DNA of 64,000 nt from an uncultured Muribaculaceae bacterium. Its GTDB lineage: Bacteria > Bacteroidota > Bacteroidia > Bacteroidales > Muribaculaceae. The stretch is taken from contig CAJTTG010000004.1 of assembly GCA_910579185.1 (NCBI GenBank), forward strand, positions 1-64,000, given 5' to 3'. Positions 9,087-18,169 of this stretch are shown here, one piece after another. The notes beneath the pieces were generated by a model. The model ran no database searches, was not told the DNA's origin, and saw only the letters and a list, made by a program, of their open reading frames with translations. Numbering within the stretch: the stretch's first letter is position 1; the number at the start of each line of letters is the position of its first letter. The translations under genes and the position numbers were made by a program.

Positions 9087-10409
9087 TTAATACGGTTGTT
9101 CCGGAGGGAAAATGCCTCCATCCGCTCCTATACGGTCAAGATAATGGCTCCGGATATCGCTCCAACGGTAATACGGGCCGCTGACGGCCTTCACCGGCAG
9201 ACGCATCTCCCTCTCGTTGAACAGCACCTTGACCAGCACATCTTCAGCCCTGTAATCGGCTTTGCCAGTCGGACGGTAGAAGATCATCTGGATATTGCTT
9301 GCCATCGGCAGGAGATCATAGTTGTGCCATTGGCTCTCTATTGCCGTCGGATCATTGATCTCGCGGCCATAATCGTCAAGTTCCATCAGGACAGCCATCG
9401 GAAGCACTACCACTTCATGTCCGAAACGCATGTTGGCGCCCGGTTCCCGGCGCATGATGGCTGTGTCCGCACTCTCTATCCAGTTGCGCATCAGATAGCG
9501 CTGGCGCATCGGTCCCGCTCCATCGGTCATCTTTGTGTTCCCGTAGCGCAGGAACCAGTTGGCATTGTCAAGAACCCATTTCGAATGAAGATCCTTATCT
9601 GTGAACAGATCGTATCTGGCTTTCTGATCATCATGGCTCTGCGCATTGGCCGTGATGCGGAATATGGCATCAAACAGCCCACGGCTGTCTATGCTGTCGG
9701 CAATGAACTGCGGATCATCGATCAGCTGTCCGGCAAATGCCGCATAGTCAATCTTGTTGGCCTCAAGAAGCGCGTTTTCCTCCGCGTTCAAGCGTTTACG
9801 GGCTTCGTTATAACGGTTTTCAGCCGCGGTGTCGTTATAATTCAGATAGCGCACATCTCTTTTGCTTCCATCCGTGGTTATCTCTATATTCGGATTGAAC
9901 GCCTTCAGTTCCTGCATCTCATTGTCCATCGACAGTATACAGCGCACAACGTCGGTCGATCTGGCATCGACACGCGATTTTCCGCTGAAGATCTCCGGGA
10001 AATTGCGCGTCATGCGCTGGGCTATCCCTCGGTGCTGGCGTGCGCCGAGCGGTGTCAGCTCCCCGTCGCGCCCTCGGGAATTTATCTCTATCTCGCGCAG
10101 CTGAGCCATCAGCTCTTTTCCTTGTTCGGTCAGTTTTCCGTTACGTTCTGCCGGGCGCAGAAGATCAATCGGTGAATGATAGACCCACGTTCCTATGTGC
10201 CACCGGCTGCCATGACGACCGTAATGTTCCATGTGGAACGGCTCATAACCCTTGGGCGTGGCCGTAAGCTTGGGTAACGGCAACTCGGGGTAGGGATAGG
10301 CATAATAGTTGCTCGCCGTCTGCCGGTTGGCTACGGTCGGTTCAGCGGCAATCGCGGTCAGCACGAAACTGCCGGCCAGAAGTGTCAGTGTCAGTAAGCG
10401 TTTCATCAT
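9087..10409 (-). CDS. secreted histidine-type (acid) phosphatase, MINPP/phytase-like
   Basis: 440 residues with a Sec signal peptide (MMKRLLTLTLLAGSFVLTAI, cleavage near 21-23). The catalytic RHG signature is YGRHGSRW at 63-70; His66 would be the phosphorylated nucleophile. The C-terminal proton-donor site reads FGHEVVV with His331. A Glu directly after the His, rather than the Asp of classical histidine acid phytases, recalls multiple inositol polyphosphate phosphatases, which have HAE, but is not identical. Likely periplasmic or outer-membrane hydrolysis of phosphomonoesters such as inositol phosphates (inference). Either of two adjacent Met codons could be the start. Confidence 0.82.
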   Translation of the reverse strand: MMKRLLTLTLLAGSFVLTAIAAEPTVANRQTASNYYAYPYPELPLPKLTATPKGYEPFHMEHYGRHGSRWHIGTWVYHSPIDLLRPAERNGKLTEQGKELMAQLREIEINSRGRDGELTPLGARQHRGIAQRMTRNFPEIFSGKSRVDARSTDVVRCILSMDNEMQELKAFNPNIEITTDGSKRDVRYLNYNDTAAENRYNEARKRLNAEENALLEANKIDYAAFAGQLIDDPQFIADSIDSRGLFDAIFRITANAQSHDDQKARYDLFTDKDLHSKWVLDNANWFLRYGNTKMTDGAGPMRQRYLMRNWIESADTAIMRREPGANMRFGHEVVVLPMAVLMELDDYGREINDPTAIESQWHNYDLLPMASNIQMIFYRPTGKADYRAEDVLVKVLFNEREMRLPVKAVSGPYYRWSDIRSHYLDRIGADGGIFPPEQPY

Positions 10410-10451
10410 GATAGCGGTTTATGGGGTGGGACTAATTCCTCGTCAGGGGCA

Positions 10452-12488
10452 TTATTGCACGGGACGCACGGCCTTGTTCTCTTCATCGGCCGGTGGCATA
10501 CGGCGCGACAGCTGATCCATCACGCGGTGCATGTCGATCACTGTTTTGCCACACTCCTGCTTAAGCACTTTGCGGTGGGCTTTCTCCTGGGCTGTGCCTT
10601 TAGCACGCCATAGGAAATCGACTACTTTTACCGCATCCGAATTGGTAGCGCGGTCCTTGATCGCATAGTAATCATTGCCGATCACGGCGTCTATGTCCCC
10701 TTCAGAAAGGGCTTCTGTCAATGCGCGGTATTTCTCGCTCTTGATCTGCGAGACGGTCCACTTGGCCGTGGAGTTCATATAGTCTATATCGGCTTGCTCC
10801 TCCGGTGTCGGTGCCGACACACTGACTGCACCGGGAGTACCCGTAGCGGCCGCATTTTCGGCTACGACGCCTGTTGTATCAGCTGCTGCTGACTCGGCAT
10901 TGCTGTCACTGCCCGATCCGCCAAGCAGCCACCACGCAAGCGCGGCCACTGCAACCACGATCACTCCGATCACGGCATAGCGCATATAATCCGGCTTGGT
11001 GTGATCTTCCTCTTCAACCACTTCGCCACGTGTCTCATTGGTGAATTCCGGGGCCTTGATCTCCTGCTTGCGCTCCACGCGGATCGCGCTCGGAGCCTTC
11101 TCTATCGCCGGAGCTACGGGTCCCGTTGTGGTTTTCTCTGCTTCCTCTGCCTTGGATTCCTCCGGTTCCTCAAGCGGCAAGGTCTGCTCCTGGAATTTCT
11201 GCCGGGGAGCCTCTTTTTCTGCAAATGGAGCCGACGGGATGACAGGTTCCTGTCGCGGTGACGAAGCGGCCACCATTGGCTTCACATCGACATTATATGT
11301 CTCCGGGGTGCTACCCATCAGACGATGGGCGCGGAAGCCATGGAAACGGCCGGCGCGTAGCTGACAGTATTCCGGTGTATTCTTTTCTATGTTGAGCGAT
11401 TCCTCCACAACGCGGCCATCGCCGAAATCAAGTCGTAGTACTATATCTTTCGAATCCGGCTGGAGTACAATATCAAGAGGTATAGCCTCGGCGAGCGTTT
11501 CGGGGGTGAACTCCTGCGTATAGGTCGAGAAATTGGTCGACGAAACGGTGATCTTCACCTTCCCTTCGCGGAAATCCATATTGGAGATCTCGAAACCATC
11601 CTCTGTGCGGTTTGCCGTACGCTCGTCGATCAGGATGGTATATGTGTCTATCGGTGTCCCGTTCTGTGTCGTGACGGTATATGGCACGCGACGGCGGAAC
11701 ACTACCCCGGCATGGCGTGCACTGTTGACAACGAGTGCCGGACCATTGATCCTTACATAGCGGTTAGTTGTTCCTACCTCGAATTTCACCGATACCGGAT
11801 CAAAACCCTCGGCAAGATAAGTCACGGTCAGATGGTCGGAGAACGAGACACGTTCTGCCGATGATTCAACACCCTCCGGGCAGACCACCATCAGAGCCTT
11901 GTCCAACGGCGATGTCACCACCGGGAGCGGATCCGATTCAAGCATCTGTTCTGTCACCGGTACTACCACTACGCCACGATACGTTTCGTAAGCCTTCTGA
12001 CGTGGAAAACCGAAGATATTCGATAGTTCCGTCGGTGAAGAATAGCTGCGCATGCACACACCCGTAGCTTCTACGCTGCCCTCCGACTCCTCACTGCCGC
12101 GCAAAGGTTCCTCGGGAAAACCACTCTCCCCCACAAGGCGGTCAAGCAGATCCGGAGTCAGTTCCTCTCCCTCTATCGCACGGCTTTTAACCGCTGCAAG
12201 AAGATTGACTATCGGACGGCCGGCAAGAAGCACATCCCGATCCATCAGGAGAGTGACCATCAGCACCGGATGGCCCTCAGCCCCGTCGAGTATAAAATAG
12301 GAGAAAGCACGCTTCGTCGATGCGCCCCACATCAGATAGCCATCACTGAGGCTTGTGAAATGTGCGGCCACCTCGCTCAGTGCCGGAAGCTGCACTGCCG
12401 GTGCTCCGGCCGTGGAATATGTTGCCGATGGGCGGTCCTCATTGACCACCGTTACAGATATATCGAGATACTTGTACTTTGAGCTCAT
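10452..12488 (-). CDS. large hypothetical protein with one transmembrane helix and Ig/PEGA-like middle
   Basis: 678 residues; I do not recognise a named family. Residues 1-200 look like a globular domain. About 200-400 are beta-rich, with sequence resembling carboxypeptidase-regulatory or PEGA-like repeats (TQNGTPIDTYTILIDERTAN). About 400-500 are Glu/Pro/Lys-rich and disordered. One helix spans 503-523 (AVIGVIVVAVAALAWWLL), followed by a Ser/Ala-rich linker and a helical C-terminal ~110 residues. With no signal peptide the N-terminal 500 residues are probably cytoplasmic and the tail periplasmic. It is the first gene of the leftward run down to 3165. Confidence 0.72.
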   Translation of the reverse strand: MSSKYKYLDISVTVVNEDRPSATYSTAGAPAVQLPALSEVAAHFTSLSDGYLMWGASTKRAFSYFILDGAEGHPVLMVTLLMDRDVLLAGRPIVNLLAAVKSRAIEGEELTPDLLDRLVGESGFPEEPLRGSEESEGSVEATGVCMRSYSSPTELSNIFGFPRQKAYETYRGVVVVPVTEQMLESDPLPVVTSPLDKALMVVCPEGVESSAERVSFSDHLTVTYLAEGFDPVSVKFEVGTTNRYVRINGPALVVNSARHAGVVFRRRVPYTVTTQNGTPIDTYTILIDERTANRTEDGFEISNMDFREGKVKITVSSTNFSTYTQEFTPETLAEAIPLDIVLQPDSKDIVLRLDFGDGRVVEESLNIEKNTPEYCQLRAGRFHGFRAHRLMGSTPETYNVDVKPMVAASSPRQEPVIPSAPFAEKEAPRQKFQEQTLPLEEPEESKAEEAEKTTTGPVAPAIEKAPSAIRVERKQEIKAPEFTNETRGEVVEEEDHTKPDYMRYAVIGVIVVAVAALAWWLLGGSGSDSNAESAAADTTGVVAENAAATGTPGAVSVSAPTPEEQADIDYMNSTAKWTVSQIKSEKYRALTEALSEGDIDAVIGNDYYAIKDRATNSDAVKVVDFLWRAKGTAQEKAHRKVLKQECGKTVIDMHRVMDQLSRRMPPADEENKAVRPVQ

Positions 12489-12739
12489 TGAACTGATTTA
12501 ATCTTATTGCAAATTTACTTTTCAGAATATATCGAGATGATTCCGATATTCTTTTAGGAGTGAGCGATGGGGCTCATCTGTCCGTATACGCCACACCCAA
12601 GATACTATTTCCTGCAAAGTTAATCAAAAATCCCATTCACCCTAACTCCCCACCCATTTTTTTATCCTTTTAACCTCCAACCCCTCTCCCCACTATCTAA
12701 CTCTCCCACTCTATCATCCCTGTCGGCGTATCAATCCCT

Positions 12740-13104
12740 GTCGGGGTAACGGCTCTCCGAGCTGTCTACCGCCACCATAAAACATCTGACAATCATCCAA
12801 TAAACCACCAACACCTGTAGGGACTGCGGCATGCCGCGTCTGGCCACACCCTAAAATTCATGCCATTGACCACACCTTATTCCGCGTCCAGCTCCATCCA
12901 TCCCACCATCTCCCACTCTGCCCACTCTCCAACTCTCCCACTCTCTAAATCTATCATCCCTGTCGGGGTAACGGCTCTCCGAGCCGTCTACCGATACATC
13001 CCGTCGCTGATGATTTCAGTCAACCGCACGGAGTGCGGTGACCCCGACCGGCCCCCATCTAAACTACTCTGAAAACTCTATAATCTTGCCACGTCCGGCT
13101 CCAC
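12740..13104 (+). repeat. composite palindromic repeats: A-B-C unit followed by A-D unit
   Basis: Unit A (12740-12771, again 12962-12993) starts GTCGGGGTAACGGCTCTCCG and contains ACGGCTC-tcc-GAGCCGT as an inverted repeat (the first copy has one change, AGCTGT). Unit B (12814-12840) contains the perfect 12-bp palindrome GCGGCATGCCGC. Unit C (12848-12900) starts CCCTAAAATTCA and ends in a TTATTCCGCGTCC block. Unit D (12994-13054) contains CCGCAC-gga-GTGCGG. The A-D block of ~160 bp is nearly identical to 50258-50423. Confidence 0.9.
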
Positions 13105-13174
13105 ACATCCCTGCTCTCTATACTCTCCAACTCTCTAACTCTCTAACTCTCTACTCTCTCAACCCCTCAACCTC

Positions 13175-13212
13175 AAAAAAAAGCGGCGAACTCTTCCGAG
13201 CTCGCCGCCTTT
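13175..13212 (-). terminator. Rho-independent terminator of the TonB receptor/lipoprotein operon
   Basis: GCGGCGA (13183-13189) pairs with TCGCCGC (13202-13208), and the minus strand then runs into eight T residues (complement of 13175-13182). It is 19 bp past the stop of the last gene of the operon. Confidence 0.88.
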
Positions 13213-13230
13213 TCATTATCTATTTTTTGA

Positions 13231-15987
13231 TCACATATTCGTCCAGGCGATATCCCAGATCGACACGCGGTCAACATTCTTATCTGTTCCGGTCAGGCAA
13301 TCATTTACAATTTCGATTGTAAAGTCACCGCTCACGTTGAAATCATAGCTGAAATTATAGACCTCAAACTTGGTAATGCTGGTCAGTTCTACAGTCTCGC
13401 TCTTCACAACACTACCGTTCTGCTTGATATTCACAGTGAACTTACACTTGCTGTCGGCGAAAGCGAAGCCATATTTGAATGTCAACGTCTTGATACCACC
13501 GGTCAGTGTCGGTGACACAAGTGAACCCGGAGCTGAAGATTTACCATTGAGACACACAGCCTTTGTAGCATCTGTCGAACCGATGAACGTAAACACAGGA
13601 TTGTTGTCCTTCTCGCCACCCGACTGAACGGCGCAGTTTGTGGCTACCCAGCCGGCGGTGGTTGTGAATTCCTTGTATGAGCTGCTGTTGGTCAACGTGC
13701 CGAGGTCGGCTGTATTGTCGCCGCTAACCGGAGGATTGGGATCCTCGCCGCCACCTTCTCCTTCGCCACCGGTGGTGCCGGGTGTGCCTGCAACTACATC
13801 CTCAACGCGATATGTCGTGTAATTCGATCCGGATGCCGCGCTGTAGAGGAAGCCGATATAGATGGTTCCGCTGAAGCTTTCAAGAGACACATTGCCGGAT
13901 TCAATATAATCGCTCCACGATCCATTGGGCTGGGCTATTGTAGCATTCAGTTTGGTCTTCGTGGCTGTTGCAGGATCTGCCGAACTGAGGGCATACACTT
14001 CAAGTGTACCATTACCCTGATAGCCTACCTTAGTTTTAAATGTCACAACCTTGTTGGTCATGCCGTCAACATTCAGCGGTGCGGAGATCATCCACGACTC
14101 AAAGCCGTTTGTGCCCGGAGTCTTGCCGCTGCCATAGGCTGTGATCTCGGCGCAGTTGGTCGGGTTGTTGGCATCTGCTGTTCTGATAAACCAGGCTGCA
14201 TTGCCCGATGTCTGCGCGATGGTGAAACCTGCGGCTGTCGGGAACGAAGAACCATTGTCAAATGTCTCGTTAAATGAGGTAACGGGAGCGACAGGAGTCG
14301 GATCGGGAGTTGTGCCGCCGCCTTCAATCTTGTAGTCGCTGGTGTTCTTCACGCCGGCTGTTCCGAAGTATGCGGTAAGATCACCATAAACCGACAGCAG
14401 TTTGCCGAAGTTCTCAGGATGATCCATCAGGCTCAGAGCATTGCGGAGATTACCTGCCGGAAGAGCTACCGGACAGCACTTGGTGTAGTCGGTCTCTCCA
14501 GGGGTATTGGCGATCAGAAGGTTAGTGCCGGAAGTTGCCGGAAGTGTGAACGACGATTCATTGAGATACATGCTGGGCACATAACCCACAATGTAACCGC
14601 TTACCCATTTGCCGGTTTCGTTGACGGTCTTGCCTTTTGCCACAACCTGAGTTGCGTTATAGGGCGAGTCCTCTGTACCGGTTCCCTCAGCAACTGCGTC
14701 ACCTTCCGTTCCGGGAACTTTAACACCCTCGATGCGCCATTCATTGGTTGCTCCGGTGTTTCCGGTGAAGGCATTCATGCTCAGGGCTGTGCCCGGAGTT
14801 GCGAGTACCCAGATCTGCTTGAGGTAGTTTTCAGGAACATCGCGCAGGTTGCCGTATTCGCGCAGAGGTGAGCCCTGTGGCAATGTCAGCAGCATGCAGT
14901 CGCTGAGTGATTTCGATTCAGGTGTCTGACCGATGATCAAAGTGACATTGAGCTCGGCATCTGCACCCCAGATGATATCATCTTCACCTGTTACCTCTGT
15001 GACACCGGCGCGGACAGAACCTACAATGTAACCTGTGTACCATGCAGCCACCGGATTACCGGCTTCGAGCATCTGCAATGCCTCGTCGATATCATAAGGA
15101 TTGGTCTCTGTGCCTTTGGGAAGGGTCGGGTCGCCGAAGTTCAGCAGATCGTCAGGCGAACGCATAAGCAGCTGCCACTGGATGTTGCCGCTGCTGCGGT
15201 AAGTCGACAGGATACCCACAACGTCTCCGCTCTCTGCCGGGAGCTTCATGCTCCAATAGTTGGCATAACCGCTGGTGCGGACAATGATCTCGTTGCCGTT
15301 CTCATCCTTCAGCGTGCGGTTGGTGTTCACCTTATGTGCTGAGCAGAAAGATGCTTCGCCACCCTCTTCAAAATACACGTTGTTAAGGCGCACAAGCTGG
15401 CTCTGATACTTCTGCATGCTGGCGGCATCATTGCCGAGCTCGCCGAGCGTGACGGTCAGAGTGTCAACCTTTGCAGGTTCCGGAAGTCCGTTGAGTTCCG
15501 CATGCTTCTTGAAGAATTCAAGCGGCATGAATGTGGCCTGCCAGCCGTATGCGGCTGAATAGTCGGGATAGCCGAGCTGCTGCAACGTGCTGTACTTACC
15601 GATATACATCTCGGTAACGTCCATAACAACTTCCTGACCGATGCGGTAGTCATTATATAGAGAGTTGGCGTTGATGCTCATGGCCAAGGCTCCGGTTCCG
15701 TCCTGGATAACGAGGCTCTTGTAGATATTTCCGGATGCGTCTGATGAGATCACACGGCCGGCAACTACGATATGCTCGCCATCAGCCGTCAGAGGTATTT
15801 CCTTGATATAATTGTCAGCATCATCCCAATACGTAGCCTTCAGATCGGCTATCGTGGTATTGGGCTGGAGCTTTGCAACTGGCACATTGAGGCCGGGAGC
15901 GTCGAAGTCGTCCTGACAGGAGGTCATCGACATGCCGGATACCAATGCCGCCAGCATCACTCCGATATATGTTTTGATTCTTTTCAT
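13231..15987 (-). CDS. surface lipoprotein with DUF5689 and two DUF6359-type (OB-fold-like) domains
   Basis: 918 residues. A lipoprotein signal ends at Cys24 (GMSMTSC). Residues about 35-290 match DUF5689 (GRVISSDASGNIYKSLVIQD, then YIGKYSTLQQLG). Two ~120-residue repeats follow, each with NPYD/SPYN, W(Y/V)xGYIVG, a LPxG(S/N)LR-like turn and a final extended block; these resemble DUF6359. About 575-745 resemble a choice-of-anchor-J beta-sandwich, and the last ~150 residues form another beta-sandwich ending RVSIWDIAW. No catalytic site is apparent. A paralogue lies 34 bp upstream and the TonB receptor precedes that, so ligand capture for the receptor is likely (inference). The N-terminal Asp-Asp after Cys may favour surface export. 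Confidence 0.8.
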   Translation of the reverse strand: MKRIKTYIGVMLAALVSGMSMTSCQDDFDAPGLNVPVAKLQPNTTIADLKATYWDDADNYIKEIPLTADGEHIVVAGRVISSDASGNIYKSLVIQDGTGALAMSINANSLYNDYRIGQEVVMDVTEMYIGKYSTLQQLGYPDYSAAYGWQATFMPLEFFKKHAELNGLPEPAKVDTLTVTLGELGNDAASMQKYQSQLVRLNNVYFEEGGEASFCSAHKVNTNRTLKDENGNEIIVRTSGYANYWSMKLPAESGDVVGILSTYRSSGNIQWQLLMRSPDDLLNFGDPTLPKGTETNPYDIDEALQMLEAGNPVAAWYTGYIVGSVRAGVTEVTGEDDIIWGADAELNVTLIIGQTPESKSLSDCMLLTLPQGSPLREYGNLRDVPENYLKQIWVLATPGTALSMNAFTGNTGATNEWRIEGVKVPGTEGDAVAEGTGTEDSPYNATQVVAKGKTVNETGKWVSGYIVGYVPSMYLNESSFTLPATSGTNLLIANTPGETDYTKCCPVALPAGNLRNALSLMDHPENFGKLLSVYGDLTAYFGTAGVKNTSDYKIEGGGTTPDPTPVAPVTSFNETFDNGSSFPTAAGFTIAQTSGNAAWFIRTADANNPTNCAEITAYGSGKTPGTNGFESWMISAPLNVDGMTNKVVTFKTKVGYQGNGTLEVYALSSADPATATKTKLNATIAQPNGSWSDYIESGNVSLESFSGTIYIGFLYSAASGSNYTTYRVEDVVAGTPGTTGGEGEGGGEDPNPPVSGDNTADLGTLTNSSSYKEFTTTAGWVATNCAVQSGGEKDNNPVFTFIGSTDATKAVCLNGKSSAPGSLVSPTLTGGIKTLTFKYGFAFADSKCKFTVNIKQNGSVVKSETVELTSITKFEVYNFSYDFNVSGDFTIEIVNDCLTGTDKNVDRVSIWDIAWTNM

Positions 15988-16021
15988 TTCCTTTCTTATA
16001 TTTTATAAGGTGTATGGGAGA

Positions 16022-18136
16022 TTACTGTTTCTCGTATAAGGTCGGCATTGTGCCTGTCTCCGTTGAGTAGCTGCCGTATGAGGTGTACTGCGAGGAGTAC
16101 TGCAAGTACTTGTTGACCGATACATTCGTGATCTTGGCGCTGCCGTTTGCCTCGAATGTGATGGTGAACACTGATCCTTCAACTGCTGTGCTGGAGAAGT
16201 TGAAGCTGTTGTAGGTGCCGGTCTGGTAGAGGTAGTTGCCATTCGACATCTGGATGGTATATCCACCGGTTGCAGAGGAGATGGTGAAAGCGTTGTCGTC
16301 AGCGGCCTCAATGATGCCGTTGTTGTCCGTAACGTCATCCACATTGAGATAACCGTATGTGCCGGTGTTCACCTTGGCTGCCTTACCATCGGCGACAAGC
16401 AGATACTGCTTGCCCGATGTGATGGCTGTCACTTTCTTATATGTTGACTTCGCTACAGGAGTCGTTGCTCCTCCTTCTGAACCCCATGCGTATGCGGTTG
16501 GTGTTTTGATCCCCTTGGTTCCGAAATAGGTTTCCAGATTACCCTGGATGGAGATCTGCTTGCCAAGATTCTCAACATGATCCACAAGATTAATCTCATC
16601 TCGCAATGCTCCTGCCGGAAGTTGCACAGGAACACACTTGTTGACATCCGTTTCATTAGGAGTTGCTGCGATCAGAACATTTGTTTTCAATGAGAATGGT
16701 GCTGCAAATGCGGCATCTGTCAGACTCTTGTCGTTAACTGCACCTACAATATAGCCGGTGGTCCATACAGACGTTCCGGTTGCTCCGGCAATAACCTGTG
16801 AGCAATCATACGGTTTTTCAGCTGTGCCGTCTCCAGATCCTGCCGGAGGTTCAGGCGTTGTGCCGGATTCGTCTCCCTTGGCACCCCATGTGTAAGCCGT
16901 AGTAGTCTTCAGACCGGATGCGCCGAAATAGGAGGCGAGATCACCCTTGATCGTTACTTGCTTTCCAAGGTTACCGCTGTTGTTCTGGAGATTCAATGCC
17001 GTGCGGACATCGCTGCCGCTCGTGAGCTGCACGGGCACACAGTTGGCAACATTGGTCTCGTCGGGAGTAGCCGCAATAAGGATGTTGGAAGCTACGGTTG
17101 CCGGAACTGTGAAGTGGGCACCGCTGCTCAGAACCTGACCTTCAACCCAGCCTACGATATAGCCGGTAACCCAGACTCCTGATCCCTCTGCGCCTGCAAG
17201 AACGCCACCCACGGTGAAGGGATCTTCAGCTGTGCCGCTGCCCTCCATAACCGGTGCATAGCTTTCGCCCTCGAAATCGGTGCAGGCTGTGGGGGACTGG
17301 AACAGGAACTGCCATGTGCCGTTGAAATAACTGAGGATACCCTCAACATTGCCATGTCCGGCTGGTAGCACCTGGTCACAGAAATCCGACTTGTTGCTGT
17401 TGCGGACAAGCAGGCGGTTGCCGGCCTCGTCGATCAGATAGCGGTTGACTGCTGTAGAGGTAGAACCTGTCTCACCCCATGTCAGCTCGCCGCCGCCTAC
17501 CCATGACACATTCTTGATCCGTACGATCTGGCTCTGCCATTTCTGCTGGTCTTCAACGCTGCTCAGACCATTGATCTCAGGAATAGTCACCTCGGGTACG
17601 ATGATTTTCGACGGTTCGGGAAGTCCGTTGAGATAGGTGTGGTTCAGGAAGTCGACAGCCGACATCTTGGATGTCTGCGGTGTGCCGTTGTACTCTCCTG
17701 CGGTTCCGATCTGGAACAAACCGGCATATTTACCGGCATAGAGATCGGTTACGTTGATAAACATCTCTTCGCCAACTTTGTATTTGGTGTAGAGGTGCTG
17801 CAAACCATCGGTGCTTGAAGTGAGCACGGCGATCGTAACGGCGCCTGTCTCATCCTGAAGCATGAGGTTCTGATAGATGTTGCCACCCTCGTCGGATGCT
17901 ATGATGCGGCCGCCGAGAATAATGTCCTCGCCGTCGGCTGTCTTGCCAACCTGCGTGCAGTAGTTGGTTTCACTCGACCAATACTGTGCCTTGAAATCAG
18001 CTATCGTGGTGTTGGCGCGCACATCGGTTGTCGGGATCGACAATGGCGGTACGGCGAGATCCTCGTCGCATCCCGTCAGTGCTACCGACGAAACCGCAAG
18101 AGCCATGGCTGCCAACAATGATTTATATAGTTTCAT
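16022..18136 (-). CDS. paralogous lipoprotein with DUF5689 and two DUF6359-type domains
   Basis: 704 residues; lipobox ALTGC with Cys23 followed by acidic residues. The DUF5689 region (about 35-290) parallels its neighbour, with the same IADFKAQYW, GRIIASDEGGNIYQNL and YAGKYAGLFQIG positions. Two DUF6359-like repeats (about 300-420 and 440-560) share VWxTGYIVG, NVLIAATPxET, and LGKQ(V/I)xIxGxLxxYFG. The C-terminal ~135 residues are a different beta-rich domain, so the two paralogues share a front but not a tail. Located 33 bp after the TonB receptor. The function is inferred to be surface ligand binding. Confidence 0.8.
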   Translation of the reverse strand: MKLYKSLLAAMALAVSSVALTGCDEDLAVPPLSIPTTDVRANTTIADFKAQYWSSETNYCTQVGKTADGEDIILGGRIIASDEGGNIYQNLMLQDETGAVTIAVLTSSTDGLQHLYTKYKVGEEMFINVTDLYAGKYAGLFQIGTAGEYNGTPQTSKMSAVDFLNHTYLNGLPEPSKIIVPEVTIPEINGLSSVEDQQKWQSQIVRIKNVSWVGGGELTWGETGSTSTAVNRYLIDEAGNRLLVRNSNKSDFCDQVLPAGHGNVEGILSYFNGTWQFLFQSPTACTDFEGESYAPVMEGSGTAEDPFTVGGVLAGAEGSGVWVTGYIVGWVEGQVLSSGAHFTVPATVASNILIAATPDETNVANCVPVQLTSGSDVRTALNLQNNSGNLGKQVTIKGDLASYFGASGLKTTTAYTWGAKGDESGTTPEPPAGSGDGTAEKPYDCSQVIAGATGTSVWTTGYIVGAVNDKSLTDAAFAAPFSLKTNVLIAATPNETDVNKCVPVQLPAGALRDEINLVDHVENLGKQISIQGNLETYFGTKGIKTPTAYAWGSEGGATTPVAKSTYKKVTAITSGKQYLLVADGKAAKVNTGTYGYLNVDDVTDNNGIIEAADDNAFTISSATGGYTIQMSNGNYLYQTGTYNSFNFSSTAVEGSVFTITFEANGSAKITNVSVNKYLQYSSQYTSYGSYSTETGTMPTLYEKQ

Positions 18137-18169
18137 ATCTGTTTTTGATTTTTGTTGATCGGTTTGGAA

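Larger units (their letters stand above)
12489..13230. other. gene-free repeat-rich intergenic region
   Basis: 742 bp with no believable gene. Next to 12488 are two TAnnTTTG-like elements on the minus strand (complements of 12510-12517 and 12615-12622), candidate promoters for the leftward operon. 12740-13104 holds the composite palindromic repeats. Pyrimidine-rich CTCTAACT-type sequence follows, and a terminator stands at 13175-13212. Short open frames here only translate the repeats. Confidence 0.75.

Noticed and set aside
9066..10175. 369-residue plus-strand open frame opposite the phosphatase
   Set aside because: Shadow of the phosphatase gene in a stop-poor antisense frame; no motif and no promoter.
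12860..13322. Short open frames in the repeat-rich gap
   Set aside because: They only translate repeat units; the same peptides (VGVTALRAVYR, PVGTAACR) recur at 60654-61043 and 61936-62358, a sign of spurious reading of non-coding repeats.
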